A DNA stretch of 48,965 nt from NCBI GenBank assembly GCA_903853895.1, contig CAINUX010000060.1, forward strand, positions 1 through 48,965, read 5' to 3'. Under the pieces are notes generated by a model that ran no database searches, was not told where the DNA came from, and was given only the letters and a program-made list of their open reading frames with translations. The translations under genes and the position numbers were made by a program. This stretch comes from an uncultured beta proteobacterium. GTDB taxonomy: Bacteria > Pseudomonadota > Gammaproteobacteria > Burkholderiales > Burkholderiaceae_C. Positions 33,374-41,243 of the stretch are shown here, piece after piece (position 1 is the first letter of the stretch; the number at the start of each line of letters is the position of its first letter).

Positions 33374-33667
33374 AACAGCGGGTGCACAGATTTGCGATCT
33401 GCCACCTCTAAACCGGTCGTTCGAATTGACCGCGCTATTCCCGACAAGTGAAGATTCGATAATGGCAAAAACACACAAGGCTTGACTCGCCGCTTTGAGT
33501 GGCCTAGGGAAAACCCTTCACAGCGATGTATAGATTCATTTGTTTGATGTAACACAAAGTCCCGTGACCCAGAAGGGCTGGATCATTACCCGGTAGTTGT
33601 CACTACAACTTGGCCTCGGTTGCGCTTATCTGCGATCGTCAATTCAATAAAAAAAGGGAGACTCACC

Positions 33668-35416
33668 ATGCCACTCAATGACTTGCGTATATCCGTGCGG
33701 CTGATGCTGGGCTTCGGCATCTTGGGCTTATTGATCGTGCTTTTAGGAGGCCTTTCGCTGTTCAAGACGAACGAGGCAGATAGTGCTTTTAAGTCTGTCA
33801 TCAATGAGCGCGTTCCCCGGATGATGATGATGGATGACATCAAATCCAACGTCTACGAAATTGGCCTCTCATTGCGCAATATGGTCGTAGTGTCCGAGCC
33901 TGCGGATATTAAAAAGCAGGTCGACAACGTAATGGCCAAACGCACGGCCATCGCTGAATTGGTAATGACTCTGCAATCCCAAATCAAAACAGAGAAGGGC
34001 CAAGCACTGCTGGTCAAAATTTCTGAGGCCCGTGGCGGGTACGTTGACACTGGAAATAAGTTTATCGAGATGGTGCAAGCTGGAAAACAAGACGAAGCCA
34101 AGCCGTTTTTGCTGGGCACGGTGCGCCCAACGCAACTGGTCTACTTTGCAGCCATTGAGGATTTGGTGAAGTTTCAACAAGAGCTTATGCAGGAAGCCGG
34201 GGGGCGGGCCAATGCGGCCGTGTCCTCCATCACCACAACGATTTGGTCGGTGGGTATTTTTGCCATTCTGTTCGCCTGCGTCATGGCGCAGTGGATCATT
34301 CGATCGATCACCACACCCATTAATCTGGCGGTTGATGTTGCTCGCACAGTGGCCAATGGCGATCTAACCCAGCAGTTCGATTCCAATGGAAATAACGAAA
34401 CTGCACAGCTGATATCCGCCTTGAAGGAGATGCAGGCCGGTTTGGTCAAGGTGGTCGCCAATGTACGCAGCGGCTCAGAAGGCATCGCCACCGCCAGTGC
34501 CGAAATCGCCCAGGGCAACAACGACCTGTCCGCCCGCACCGAGCAACAGGCAAGCGCACTCGAAGAAACCGCTGCTTCTATGGAAGAACTGAGCTCCACC
34601 GTCAAGCAAAACGCCGACAGCGCCCGCCAGGCCAATCAACTTGCAATGAGCGCATCGTCAGTCGCCGTGCAAGGCGGTGTGGTGGTCAGCCAAGTGGTGG
34701 ACACAATGAAAGGCATCAACGAAGCCAGTCGCAAAATTGCCGACATCATCAGCGTGATTGACGGAATTGCCTTCCAGACCAATATCTTGGCCCTCAATGC
34801 GGCGGTAGAGGCCGCCCGCGCTGGCGAACAGGGCCGCGGATTTGCCGTGGTGGCCTCTGAGGTGCGCAGCCTGGCCGGGCGCTCGGCCGAAGCCGCCAAA
34901 GAGATCAAGGCCCTCATTGGCACCAGCGTAGAGCGCGTGGAACATGGCACTGCTTTGGTCGACCAGGCAGGCTCTACCATGACCGAGGTGGTGGACAGCA
35001 TCAAGCGCGTGACCGACCTCATGGGCGAGATCAGCGCCGCCAGCAATGAACAATCCCAGGGTGTGGATCAAATTGGCGAGGCAGTAACCCAGATGGACCA
35101 GGTCACTCAGCAAAACGCTGCACTGGTAGAGGAAATGGCGGCCGCTGCATCCAGCCTGAAAGGTCAAGCACAAGACCTCGTTCAGGTCGTTGCTGTGTTC
35201 AAGTTGGACGCTAACCAGCATGATCCACGGGTAGCACCACGGGCCAATTCGTCGAGGCCGTCGGGAGGTGGTATGCGCCAAATGCCACTGGCTCACAAAC
35301 CTGTTGCCAAGTCGCTGGCCTCAAAGGCGCCATCCCCGTCCCGCACTGTGCCCAAGGCATTAGCCAAACCCGTATCGCCGGCTGCGGGTGGCGATGACAG
35401 TTGGGAAACCTTTTAA
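33668..35416 (+). CDS. Methyl-accepting chemotaxis protein
   Basis: 582-residue transmembrane chemoreceptor. First membrane helix at about 9-30 ([20 protein letters not shown]), a periplasmic four-helix-bundle-type sensor of about 160 residues, second helix near 190-212 ([18 protein letters not shown]), then HAMP. The signalling hairpin tip [20 protein letters not shown] is canonical. The C-terminus ends in WETF after a flexible Pro/Ser/Lys linker, like the NWETF pentapeptide that tethers CheR/CheB in high-abundance receptors. The ligand is unknown. The ribosome site AAAGGGAG and the hydrophobic N-terminus fix the start at MPLNDLRIS. Confidence 0.94.
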   Translation: MPLNDLRISVRLMLGFGILGLLIVLLGGLSLFKTNEADSAFKSVINERVPRMMMMDDIKSNVYEIGLSLRNMVVVSEPADIKKQVDNVMAKRTAIAELVMTLQSQIKTEKGQALLVKISEARGGYVDTGNKFIEMVQAGKQDEAKPFLLGTVRPTQLVYFAAIEDLVKFQQELMQEAGGRANAAVSSITTTIWSVGIFAILFACVMAQWIIRSITTPINLAVDVARTVANGDLTQQFDSNGNNETAQLISALKEMQAGLVKVVANVRSGSEGIATASAEIAQGNNDLSARTEQQASALEETAASMEELSSTVKQNADSARQANQLAMSASSVAVQGGVVVSQVVDTMKGINEASRKIADIISVIDGIAFQTNILALNAAVEAARAGEQGRGFAVVASEVRSLAGRSAEAAKEIKALIGTSVERVEHGTALVDQAGSTMTEVVDSIKRVTDLMGEISAASNEQSQGVDQIGEAVTQMDQVTQQNAALVEEMAAAASSLKGQAQDLVQVVAVFKLDANQHDPRVAPRANSSRPSGGGMRQMPLAHKPVAKSLASKAPSPSRTVPKALAKPVSPAAGGDDSWETF

Positions 35417-35448
35417 GAGCGCAATTCGTTTAACACGTAGGAATTGCC

Positions 35449-35661
35449 ATGGAAGGGGAATCGTCTAAACCAGAGTCCAATGAACAGTTAAGCAAATTGG
35501 CTGACGCATTGGGCGATATTCGCGACTCTTTGGTGACCGTCTCGATGGCATTGACGGACTTGGTGACCGAGACACCGTCACCTGCAAGAGACGAGGTCAT
35601 GGTGGAAGTAGAGCGTTATCTATGCCGGATTCGTGAAGCACATAAACGGGATTTTGATTAG
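35449..35661 (+). CDS. Small acidic protein downstream of the MCP
   Basis: 70 residues, acidic and helical (LSKLADALGDIRDSLVTVSM), no signal or membrane segment. A modest ribosome site (TAGGAA) precedes the ATG and the gene lies 32 nt after the MCP stop, so co-transcription is likely. I do not recognise the family. Codon use looks ordinary for the window. A real gene is likely but not certain. Confidence 0.5.
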   Translation: MEGESSKPESNEQLSKLADALGDIRDSLVTVSMALTDLVTETPSPARDEVMVEVERYLCRIREAHKRDFD

Positions 35662-35873
35662 AAATCAGTGCCCATCCGTTGGTTAGGAAGTAATTGAGCT
35701 TCTCGATACCGGGCATTGACGATCGGCAGCTATCGCTGCAAAGCGGGTGCAGAATCTGCTCCATTGCTGACGTCCGGCAAGAGGACATCCAAATACCTGT
35801 TTAACAGGAAAGGGGGGGGATGTTTCGGCACTCGGGAACCAGGGCACCAACAGCATCAGGACACGCCAGCTTT

Positions 35874-38105
35874 TCAACAGCCGTACCGCTTCGCTACATG
35901 GGCTTCGCCCATCAAAACCCTTGACCGTAGGCTAAACCCCGTTGTTCGGGTGATACGGCGTGCAAGCGCCATTTCCAAGGCCATTGCGTCACCCACCAGA
36001 ATGACCAACTCGCGTGACCTGGTTATCGCCGTGTAAATCCACTCCCTCGTCACGAGACGCGAAGCCTCAACCGCAATCACCACAGCTTGCGAGCCACTAC
36101 CCTGCGCCCGGTGGCAGGTGATTGCATAGGCCAGTTCAATGTCTGCCTCTGCCGCCTGCGGCAAGCTCCTGGGCTCTCTGTCCCCGTCCCACCAAATGGC
36201 CACTTCAGACCCAGCGATGGAGTCCACCACCCCCAAGAGGCCGTTGAACAAACCATCCTGATACCGGTTGACGGTTGCCACTACGGGGTCGCCAACCGCC
36301 ACTGTTGCCAAAGGCCCAAGCCTTCGGGTCGACGTGGTCGTGCTTCTGGCTTCGAGTGATTCACCTTCGTTGATGGCTTCTACAGTGGCCTTTCGTGCTG
36401 CAATCACCATTAATTCACCCGTGGCTCGCAATTTCCGCTGCACTCGATCCATATCCCCCGTGGGGACCAGAAATACCCCCTTGGTCTGGCCAGACCATGT
36501 ACCCAGTCGCGGCATTTGTCCTTGTCGAACCGAAGCGGCCACCTTGGGTATGTCGCTGTCGGCGGCCTGCCTAAGCACTTGAGTAAGCCTTGCAACACGA
36601 CTGCCCTCGGCGACCACATCATGGAAGACCCGACCGATCCCCACCGGTGGAAGCTGTCCTTCATCACCTGCGAACAATAGCCTTGCGCCTTCAGGCAGGA
36701 GGCTGAGTAATTTGTGCAGACTGGGGGTATCGAGCATTCCGGCCTCATCCACCACTAGCAAGGACTTGGAAGTGAAGTCCACATCGGAGGTCGGTCGATT
36801 GAAGGCGGGGTTTCCTTCCTGCACCTTCTGACGCTCTAGCATGCCAATCAATCGGGCGATGGTGTAGGCCAACCGAGGTCGTGCAGAAGTCGATGCGCCT
36901 TTGGAGAGCGTCAGTGCGGCTTTACCAGCCAAAGCACCCATCACCACATCACCACCCAAACGCTCCCAGACTGTCGAAAGAACCTTCATCACCGTGGTCT
37001 TGCCCACCCCAGCACCGCCTTGCAATGCAGCTACTGGTAGTGTCAGCAACCGCACCACGGCAGAATGCTGTTCATCGGTGAGGGTCAAACCGGTTTCCAG
37101 CTCGGCGTCGTAGACCGCTGAATCCAAGGCCTGTCCGGACGGAATTGGCACGGTTGGAGCTGTGTTTTCCATGGCGAGCAATGCTGACACAACCTGATCC
37201 TCCAGCCACGCGGCACCGGGAGCCCGCAGCAAGTGCCCTATTCGGCGTAATGAGCCGTTTTCTGCGGCGAGGGCAAGGGTTGCTTCAGGGTCGACGCCGC
37301 GCTTCTCTAGGAGGCTCTTGACCGCTTCTTCTGTGGCAGCAGTGTCACCTTCGCTCAGCAACTCACGCCAGACGCTTTGGAGTGCCCCCATCAACCGGGC
37401 AGGGTGAGTATGCAGATCGGCACCTTCGCCGGTACTCCTGAGAAGTCGTTGCCCGATCCGATCCGCAGGCTTCCAATCCATCAGACATGCAGAAACATAG
37501 GGGTTGCGCTTGAGCCGGCCCACGGCATCAAAGCCCGCCATGAAGCGCCAGAGCTGACTGGCGATTCTGGATTCATTCACACCCAAGGTTTCGAGGAAGG
37601 TGAGGAATTGCACCTCGGCAGATCGCATCTGATCGGCACCGGCTTGGTTTGCCACAGCAGCATAAAGCTGCGCGGTGATTTTGGCAGCCAGAGCGGGTTT
37701 GCCAGGTTCAAGCAGCTTGGCCACTTCATCGACCCGACTGACGTCACTAAGCAAAGCTTGAAGTTCATGTCCAAAGGCGGAGACTAGGCGCTTGGCACGG
37801 GTATCACCAATATTGGGTAATCTTTCCAGCCATGGCCCCAAGAGGGAGCCAGGCGTTACCACCCGCTGCATGTGCTTGCTGTCGATTTGCACCACGGTCT
37901 TACCGAACCGATCGCGATGCTGATTGATCAGGCCTTTGACCTGGAAGGCATCACCCGGCAGCGGCTGAGTGTCATTACCAGCAAACTTGACCCGTATGGG
38001 CTGTCCGTCACTGAGTCGCCCGCCGAAGATGCAGCCACGATCCAACTGGGAAAGCACTTTCTCCACCACCACGGTGTCATCGAACGGGTAGGCAGAACCG
38101 GTCAA
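35874..38105 (-). CDS. RecD2-like ATP-dependent DNA helicase of the element
   Basis: 743-residue superfamily 1B helicase. The N-terminal part looks like an OB-type domain (FGGRLSDGQPIRVKF), then helix-hairpin-helix (LPNIGDTRAKRLVSAFG, 96-112) as in RecD2/TraA relatives. Motif I is GGAGVGKT (363-370), motif II VVDEAGMLD (451-459), motif III GDEGQLPPVG (480-489), and a C-terminal HRAQGSGSQAVVI (665-677) with YTAITRSREL. All ATPase residues look intact. Last gene of the recombinase operon. It could unwind element DNA or process recombination intermediates. Helicases are not usual partners of tyrosine recombinases. Confidence 0.85.
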   Translation of the reverse strand: MTGSAYPFDDTVVVEKVLSQLDRGCIFGGRLSDGQPIRVKFAGNDTQPLPGDAFQVKGLINQHRDRFGKTVVQIDSKHMQRVVTPGSLLGPWLERLPNIGDTRAKRLVSAFGHELQALLSDVSRVDEVAKLLEPGKPALAAKITAQLYAAVANQAGADQMRSAEVQFLTFLETLGVNESRIASQLWRFMAGFDAVGRLKRNPYVSACLMDWKPADRIGQRLLRSTGEGADLHTHPARLMGALQSVWRELLSEGDTAATEEAVKSLLEKRGVDPEATLALAAENGSLRRIGHLLRAPGAAWLEDQVVSALLAMENTAPTVPIPSGQALDSAVYDAELETGLTLTDEQHSAVVRLLTLPVAALQGGAGVGKTTVMKVLSTVWERLGGDVVMGALAGKAALTLSKGASTSARPRLAYTIARLIGMLERQKVQEGNPAFNRPTSDVDFTSKSLLVVDEAGMLDTPSLHKLLSLLPEGARLLFAGDEGQLPPVGIGRVFHDVVAEGSRVARLTQVLRQAADSDIPKVAASVRQGQMPRLGTWSGQTKGVFLVPTGDMDRVQRKLRATGELMVIAARKATVEAINEGESLEARSTTTSTRRLGPLATVAVGDPVVATVNRYQDGLFNGLLGVVDSIAGSEVAIWWDGDREPRSLPQAAEADIELAYAITCHRAQGSGSQAVVIAVEASRLVTREWIYTAITRSRELVILVGDAMALEMALARRITRTTGFSLRSRVLMGEAHVAKRYGC
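35893..35901. repeat. Candidate left direct repeat of the element
   Basis: GCTACATGG, identical and in the same orientation as 44762-44770 in the core site at the guaC end. It lies inside the last codons of the helicase gene. The surrounding bases do not form the full inverted repeat seen at the other end, and the 7 nt before it differ. It is only a candidate attachment half-site. Confidence 0.35.
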
Positions 38106-38599
38106 TCGATTACTCCCACCATCATTCCCGAGTGGATCACATCAAGTTGGGCCTTGAGACGTGTGTTTTCAGCCTTGAGTGATTCGTTCTCAATAACGAC
38201 GTCACGCAGCTTTTCGAGGAGTTCAGCAGTGGCAGACTGGGCCTCCACGGCAGCTTGGGCGCTGGCCTTGGCAGACTGGGCAGTCCGAACCATGCGGTCC
38301 TTGAGTGCTTTGTCGGCAGCATCAACCAAAAGCCTGGAACCAATTGGCATCAAGCCTTGTCCCTCAGCTACCAGATTGATCAGGCTAGTGAGTTCCTGTC
38401 GCTCATAGAGGTACTTTTCTTGGGTCTGCTTGAGGTCAATGGCCTGTGCCACCGCGCGCACGTTTACCTTCCCGTCAGGGGTGGAGGGCAGGGTCGGAGT
38501 ACGCTGTTCCTCGGGCATGGCAAGGAATGCAGCCTCCATGCGCTCAAGATATTGCTCTAAATTTGCCTTCACGTTGGGGATGACGGATGGGCGGGGCAT
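38102..38599 (-). CDS. Small coiled-coil protein of the element
   Basis: 165 residues without membrane segments. The N-terminal 60 residues are mixed; the C-terminal 55 residues (VVIENESLKAENTRLKAQLD) have a clear heptad pattern, predicting a dimeric coiled coil. A proline-rich start (MPRPSVIPNVKANLEQYLER) resembles the small TnpC/DUF6262-like partners of Tn554-type recombinases in plan, though I cannot confirm homology. The ATG shares one base with the preceding stop (TAATG). Its stop overlaps the helicase start (ATGA). Confidence 0.75.
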   Translation of the reverse strand: MPRPSVIPNVKANLEQYLERMEAAFLAMPEEQRTPTLPSTPDGKVNVRAVAQAIDLKQTQEKYLYERQELTSLINLVAEGQGLMPIGSRLLVDAADKALKDRMVRTAQSAKASAQAAVEAQSATAELLEKLRDVVIENESLKAENTRLKAQLDVIHSGMMVGVID

Positions 38600-39105
38600 T
38601 AGCGATTTCCTTTCGGGAAGGGCGTGACCTTGCTGGCAGCACCGGCGCGCATCTGCTCCAGAAGGGCGTCGTATTTGAATTTCAACTCCGCCAAAGCCTT
38701 TTGTGCGTCTTGCAACTGCACCTCTGCATCTTGCAGATCCAGTTCCGTGGCGATGTGGACGTCTTGCAAGGCAAGATATTTGTGGCGCCAGTCTTCTGCG
38801 CGCTCAAAGGCAGAGCGTTGGACGTTCTTGCGCCCGACGACTTCCGTTTTTTTCAGCGACTCGACCCAGGCTTTGACATGCCTGCCCAGTTCCTTTTGCT
38901 TCGGGGCGAACAGGGTGGTTTCCGATATTTTGGCGCGCCGCGCCACCTCGTTCATGCTGACAGCTCCCCCGTTTTCGGGGTAGATGCCGTTGTTGGCCGC
39001 CATCTCCTTTCGGATGGTCACCATCGCCTCACGCACCTTTGCTTCCACTCCTGCTGTTCGTGCCTCGCCGCGCAGGCGTGCGGCCTCTTTGTGCGTTTCG
39101 CTCAT
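38599..39105 (-). CDS. Coiled-coil protein with helix-turn-helix-like segment
   Basis: 168 residues from MSETHKEAARLRGEARTAGV; an in-frame upstream extension would lie inside the recombinase gene and is rejected because the ATGA overlap fits the operon's pattern. Residues 48-75 (AVSMNEVARRAKISETTLF) read like a helix-turn-helix of the kind in TnpC/KfrA-like or TetR-like proteins. Residues 115-152 form a long amphipathic coiled coil. Likely a DNA-binding accessory that orients or regulates recombination. Confidence 0.75.
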   Translation of the reverse strand: MSETHKEAARLRGEARTAGVEAKVREAMVTIRKEMAANNGIYPENGGAVSMNEVARRAKISETTLFAPKQKELGRHVKAWVESLKKTEVVGRKNVQRSAFERAEDWRHKYLALQDVHIATELDLQDAEVQLQDAQKALAELKFKYDALLEQMRAGAASKVTPFPKGNR

Positions 39106-41243
39106 GTGGCGGCCTCCAGAATTGCCCGTACCCCAGGCTTGGCACGCCACTTTGCACCGATGTCGTCGTAGCGCTTGAGTTCCTGATCCAACTGCTTCTT
39201 GTTGTGCGCAAAAGGGAGCCAATCGTTGCTGGCGATGCTCTCCTGCGCGTGCTGCACCAGAATGGGTATGACTCGCTCGGTGTCACGCCTGCCGGTCTTC
39301 TCCTCAATGTGGTTCCTGCACTCTGTCTGGCAGTTGCCCGCGACTATCGCGCCCTTCTTCTTGCTACACAGTCCGACTTCTTCGGCGGTCTTCGTGCAGA
39401 TCACATGTGCACTGATGAGGCGTGCACTCTCACCGTTATTGGTCAACAGCACCGAGAGTTCACGCGCAGTATTGACTCCCCATTCCTTGCCGGTGCGATG
39501 CAGTTCTTCCTCATAGGCTCGCACAGAGTTTCGTAGTACCGGTGCACCGCCACCGCCATGTCCGCCATAAGGTAGTCCGCTGGGATCACGCAAAGCTGCG
39601 TGCATATCCTCTATCAGTGCCTGGCCACGCATGATCCGCAGCTCTCGCGTGATATCGTCGACCTCCTTGGCGAAGGCCCGGTCTGATTGCATGTAGCCCA
39701 GTGTCGTGGTCACATCATCGTGGCCGAGCAGCAGCATCAAGACTTTTTGACTGCCGTCGATGGCTAGGCCAGCCAGCCGCGCAAGGGTCTTGCGGAAGCG
39801 ATGCGGGTGTAGGTTCTTGCCTCCTGGCTTATTGGTTAAACCGATGCGCAAGGCAAGAGTTTGAAGGTTTTCTCCATAAACTTCTAGTTTTTGTGTCGCG
39901 TCTGAATTACTACTTGCACCGAGCGATGCCCACAAATGGGTGCGATCGCTAAAGGCACCCTCCATCTCATCGGTATATTTGATGATTCTGGCTAGGCGCT
40001 CGCAAGCCTCAACGAGCTTCACTTGCTGAGCGAACACATCTACCAAGAAATCCGGAATCGGCCATTCGCGTTCCTTCCCAGAAAGGGCGCGTGAGGCTTT
40101 GTACGTCTTGCCGTTGGCGTAGGGCTGACCATCCCGTGCGAACTCCACGCAATCGCGCCCAAGCGTTGCCACCTCGCCCATGCGCGCAGCCATGACCAGC
40201 AGTGCCATCCAGATGTGTGCGCTTTGCAGAGAGACGGCCAAGGATTGGACGCTACTCCAATTTTTTGGTGGCCACTCGGCGTGGTCGTGTTGTAAGGGAT
40301 CCGAACGAAGGTGTTTTCCGCGGTCGCTGCCATGCTTAAGGATGAACGGAGGTTTTTCAATCAACTGTCCGTTACGGTCATGCCAACTGTTGGCCGCGAA
40401 GTAGTTGATGACGCGTCGATTAATAGATTGGTTGTTGGCATTGACGGTTCCAAGTAGATCCGGGAGGTTCTCCAGGAGATGGATCAGGTTTGGGCCCAGG
40501 TCCTTGATCAGCCACAGCACTCGCGGGCCCATAGCTGCCAGGTAGTCATCCGGGATTGGAGGGAAAGGAATGCGTTTTTTCTCTGGTTGGCGTCTGTGCG
40601 GTATACCGAGCACCGCGGTTGACTTGCCCTTGAATTCCCGCGCTTCAGGCGCATCGGACCAGAAGCCAAGACTGCGCAACTGAGTCAGACGTTTAAGTTC
40701 GTTACGCATGTTTGCGTTTGCCCAGCATGTACGCAAATCTTCTGTCGTTAAGGCGGAGGTGAACTCTGTGCTGGAAGGGGCCGTGCTGTCCAATCTTGAG
40801 GTTGCCCCAAGTGCAACCAGTTTGGCGAATTGCCAATTCATTAATCGAGAAATCGTGCTCGCATCCAGCGATTTGAATTTCGCCGTTCCAGCCAATCCTG
40901 CAGGTCCCATACGCATGAGCAGAGCTAGACGAGTTAACCACAGCACGCCTTCATCCAGAAGAGCGTCGAGAGCAGATGATTCTGACGTCTCATTGGGCAT
41001 GTAAGAGGCAATACGCCGGCGAAGGTCAACGCGACGCGAGTAGTTTGCCATATGTGGAACCATTGCCTCTGGGGTCTCCCAAATGCCAAACGTCACGCCG
41101 TGCCCCAGCATTGTCTGGCAGCGCCGGGCGCTGTCTATATCGAGGTTCTGCAAGCTTTCCAAAGGGAACAGCGCCTGTGCCTGGCTAAGCGTAATAGCTT
41201 GATAAGATGACAACGCCAAGGGCATATTATCTGGTGCGCTCAT
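39102..41243 (-). CDS. Large tyrosine recombinase (third of the trio)
   Basis: 713 residues with an intact tyrosine-recombinase catalytic set: R354 (MAARMGEV), a lysine near 379-382, H481-x-x-R484 (HPHRFRKTL), H508 (LLLGHDD) and nucleophile Y517 (TTTLGYMQS). About 340 residues precede the catalytic domain, much longer than usual. A C-terminal extension of 190 residues has C616, C626, C638 and C642, a possible zinc site. The start overlaps the stop of the middle gene by 4 nt. Likely one of two catalytically active recombinases of the element. Confidence 0.85.
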   Translation of the reverse strand: MSAPDNMPLALSSYQAITLSQAQALFPLESLQNLDIDSARRCQTMLGHGVTFGIWETPEAMVPHMANYSRRVDLRRRIASYMPNETSESSALDALLDEGVLWLTRLALLMRMGPAGLAGTAKFKSLDASTISRLMNWQFAKLVALGATSRLDSTAPSSTEFTSALTTEDLRTCWANANMRNELKRLTQLRSLGFWSDAPEAREFKGKSTAVLGIPHRRQPEKKRIPFPPIPDDYLAAMGPRVLWLIKDLGPNLIHLLENLPDLLGTVNANNQSINRRVINYFAANSWHDRNGQLIEKPPFILKHGSDRGKHLRSDPLQHDHAEWPPKNWSSVQSLAVSLQSAHIWMALLVMAARMGEVATLGRDCVEFARDGQPYANGKTYKASRALSGKEREWPIPDFLVDVFAQQVKLVEACERLARIIKYTDEMEGAFSDRTHLWASLGASSNSDATQKLEVYGENLQTLALRIGLTNKPGGKNLHPHRFRKTLARLAGLAIDGSQKVLMLLLGHDDVTTTLGYMQSDRAFAKEVDDITRELRIMRGQALIEDMHAALRDPSGLPYGGHGGGGAPVLRNSVRAYEEELHRTGKEWGVNTARELSVLLTNNGESARLISAHVICTKTAEEVGLCSKKKGAIVAGNCQTECRNHIEEKTGRRDTERVIPILVQHAQESIASNDWLPFAHNKKQLDQELKRYDDIGAKWRAKPGVRAILEAAT

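Larger units (their letters stand above)
33001..33667. other. Long intergenic region between cytochrome operon and MCP gene
   Basis: 667 nt without a credible gene; the small frames here have no ribosome site or homology I recognise. It holds the FNR-like box near its left end, a short hairpin (CCTCC/GGAGG, 33259-33272) and a longer imperfect hairpin (33332-33373). A ribosome site (AAAGGGAG) for the MCP gene lies at the right end. The left half is unusually AT-rich for this chromosome. No riboswitch class was recognised. Confidence 0.5.

Noticed and set aside
33226-33411. Small 61-codon frame upstream of the MCP
   Set aside because: No convincing ribosome site, composition unlike the neighbouring proteins, and it overlaps both hairpins; no support for translation.
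33301-33420. Possible integron attC site or c-di-GMP riboswitch upstream of the MCP
   Set aside because: There are inverted repeats, but the attC core sites GTTRRRY/RYYYAAC and the conserved riboswitch cores are missing.
33400-33500. Sigma-28 (flagellar) promoter before the MCP, suggested by TTCGATAA
   Set aside because: No TAAA element occurs at the required 15-nt distance, so the match to the sigma-28 consensus fails.
35401-35420. AAACCTTTTA near the MCP stop matches ten bases at the guaC 3' end, considered as an insertion duplication
   Set aside because: The copies are in opposite orientation on the plus strand, and the MCP copy encodes the conserved WETF tail, so a chance match is the simpler explanation.
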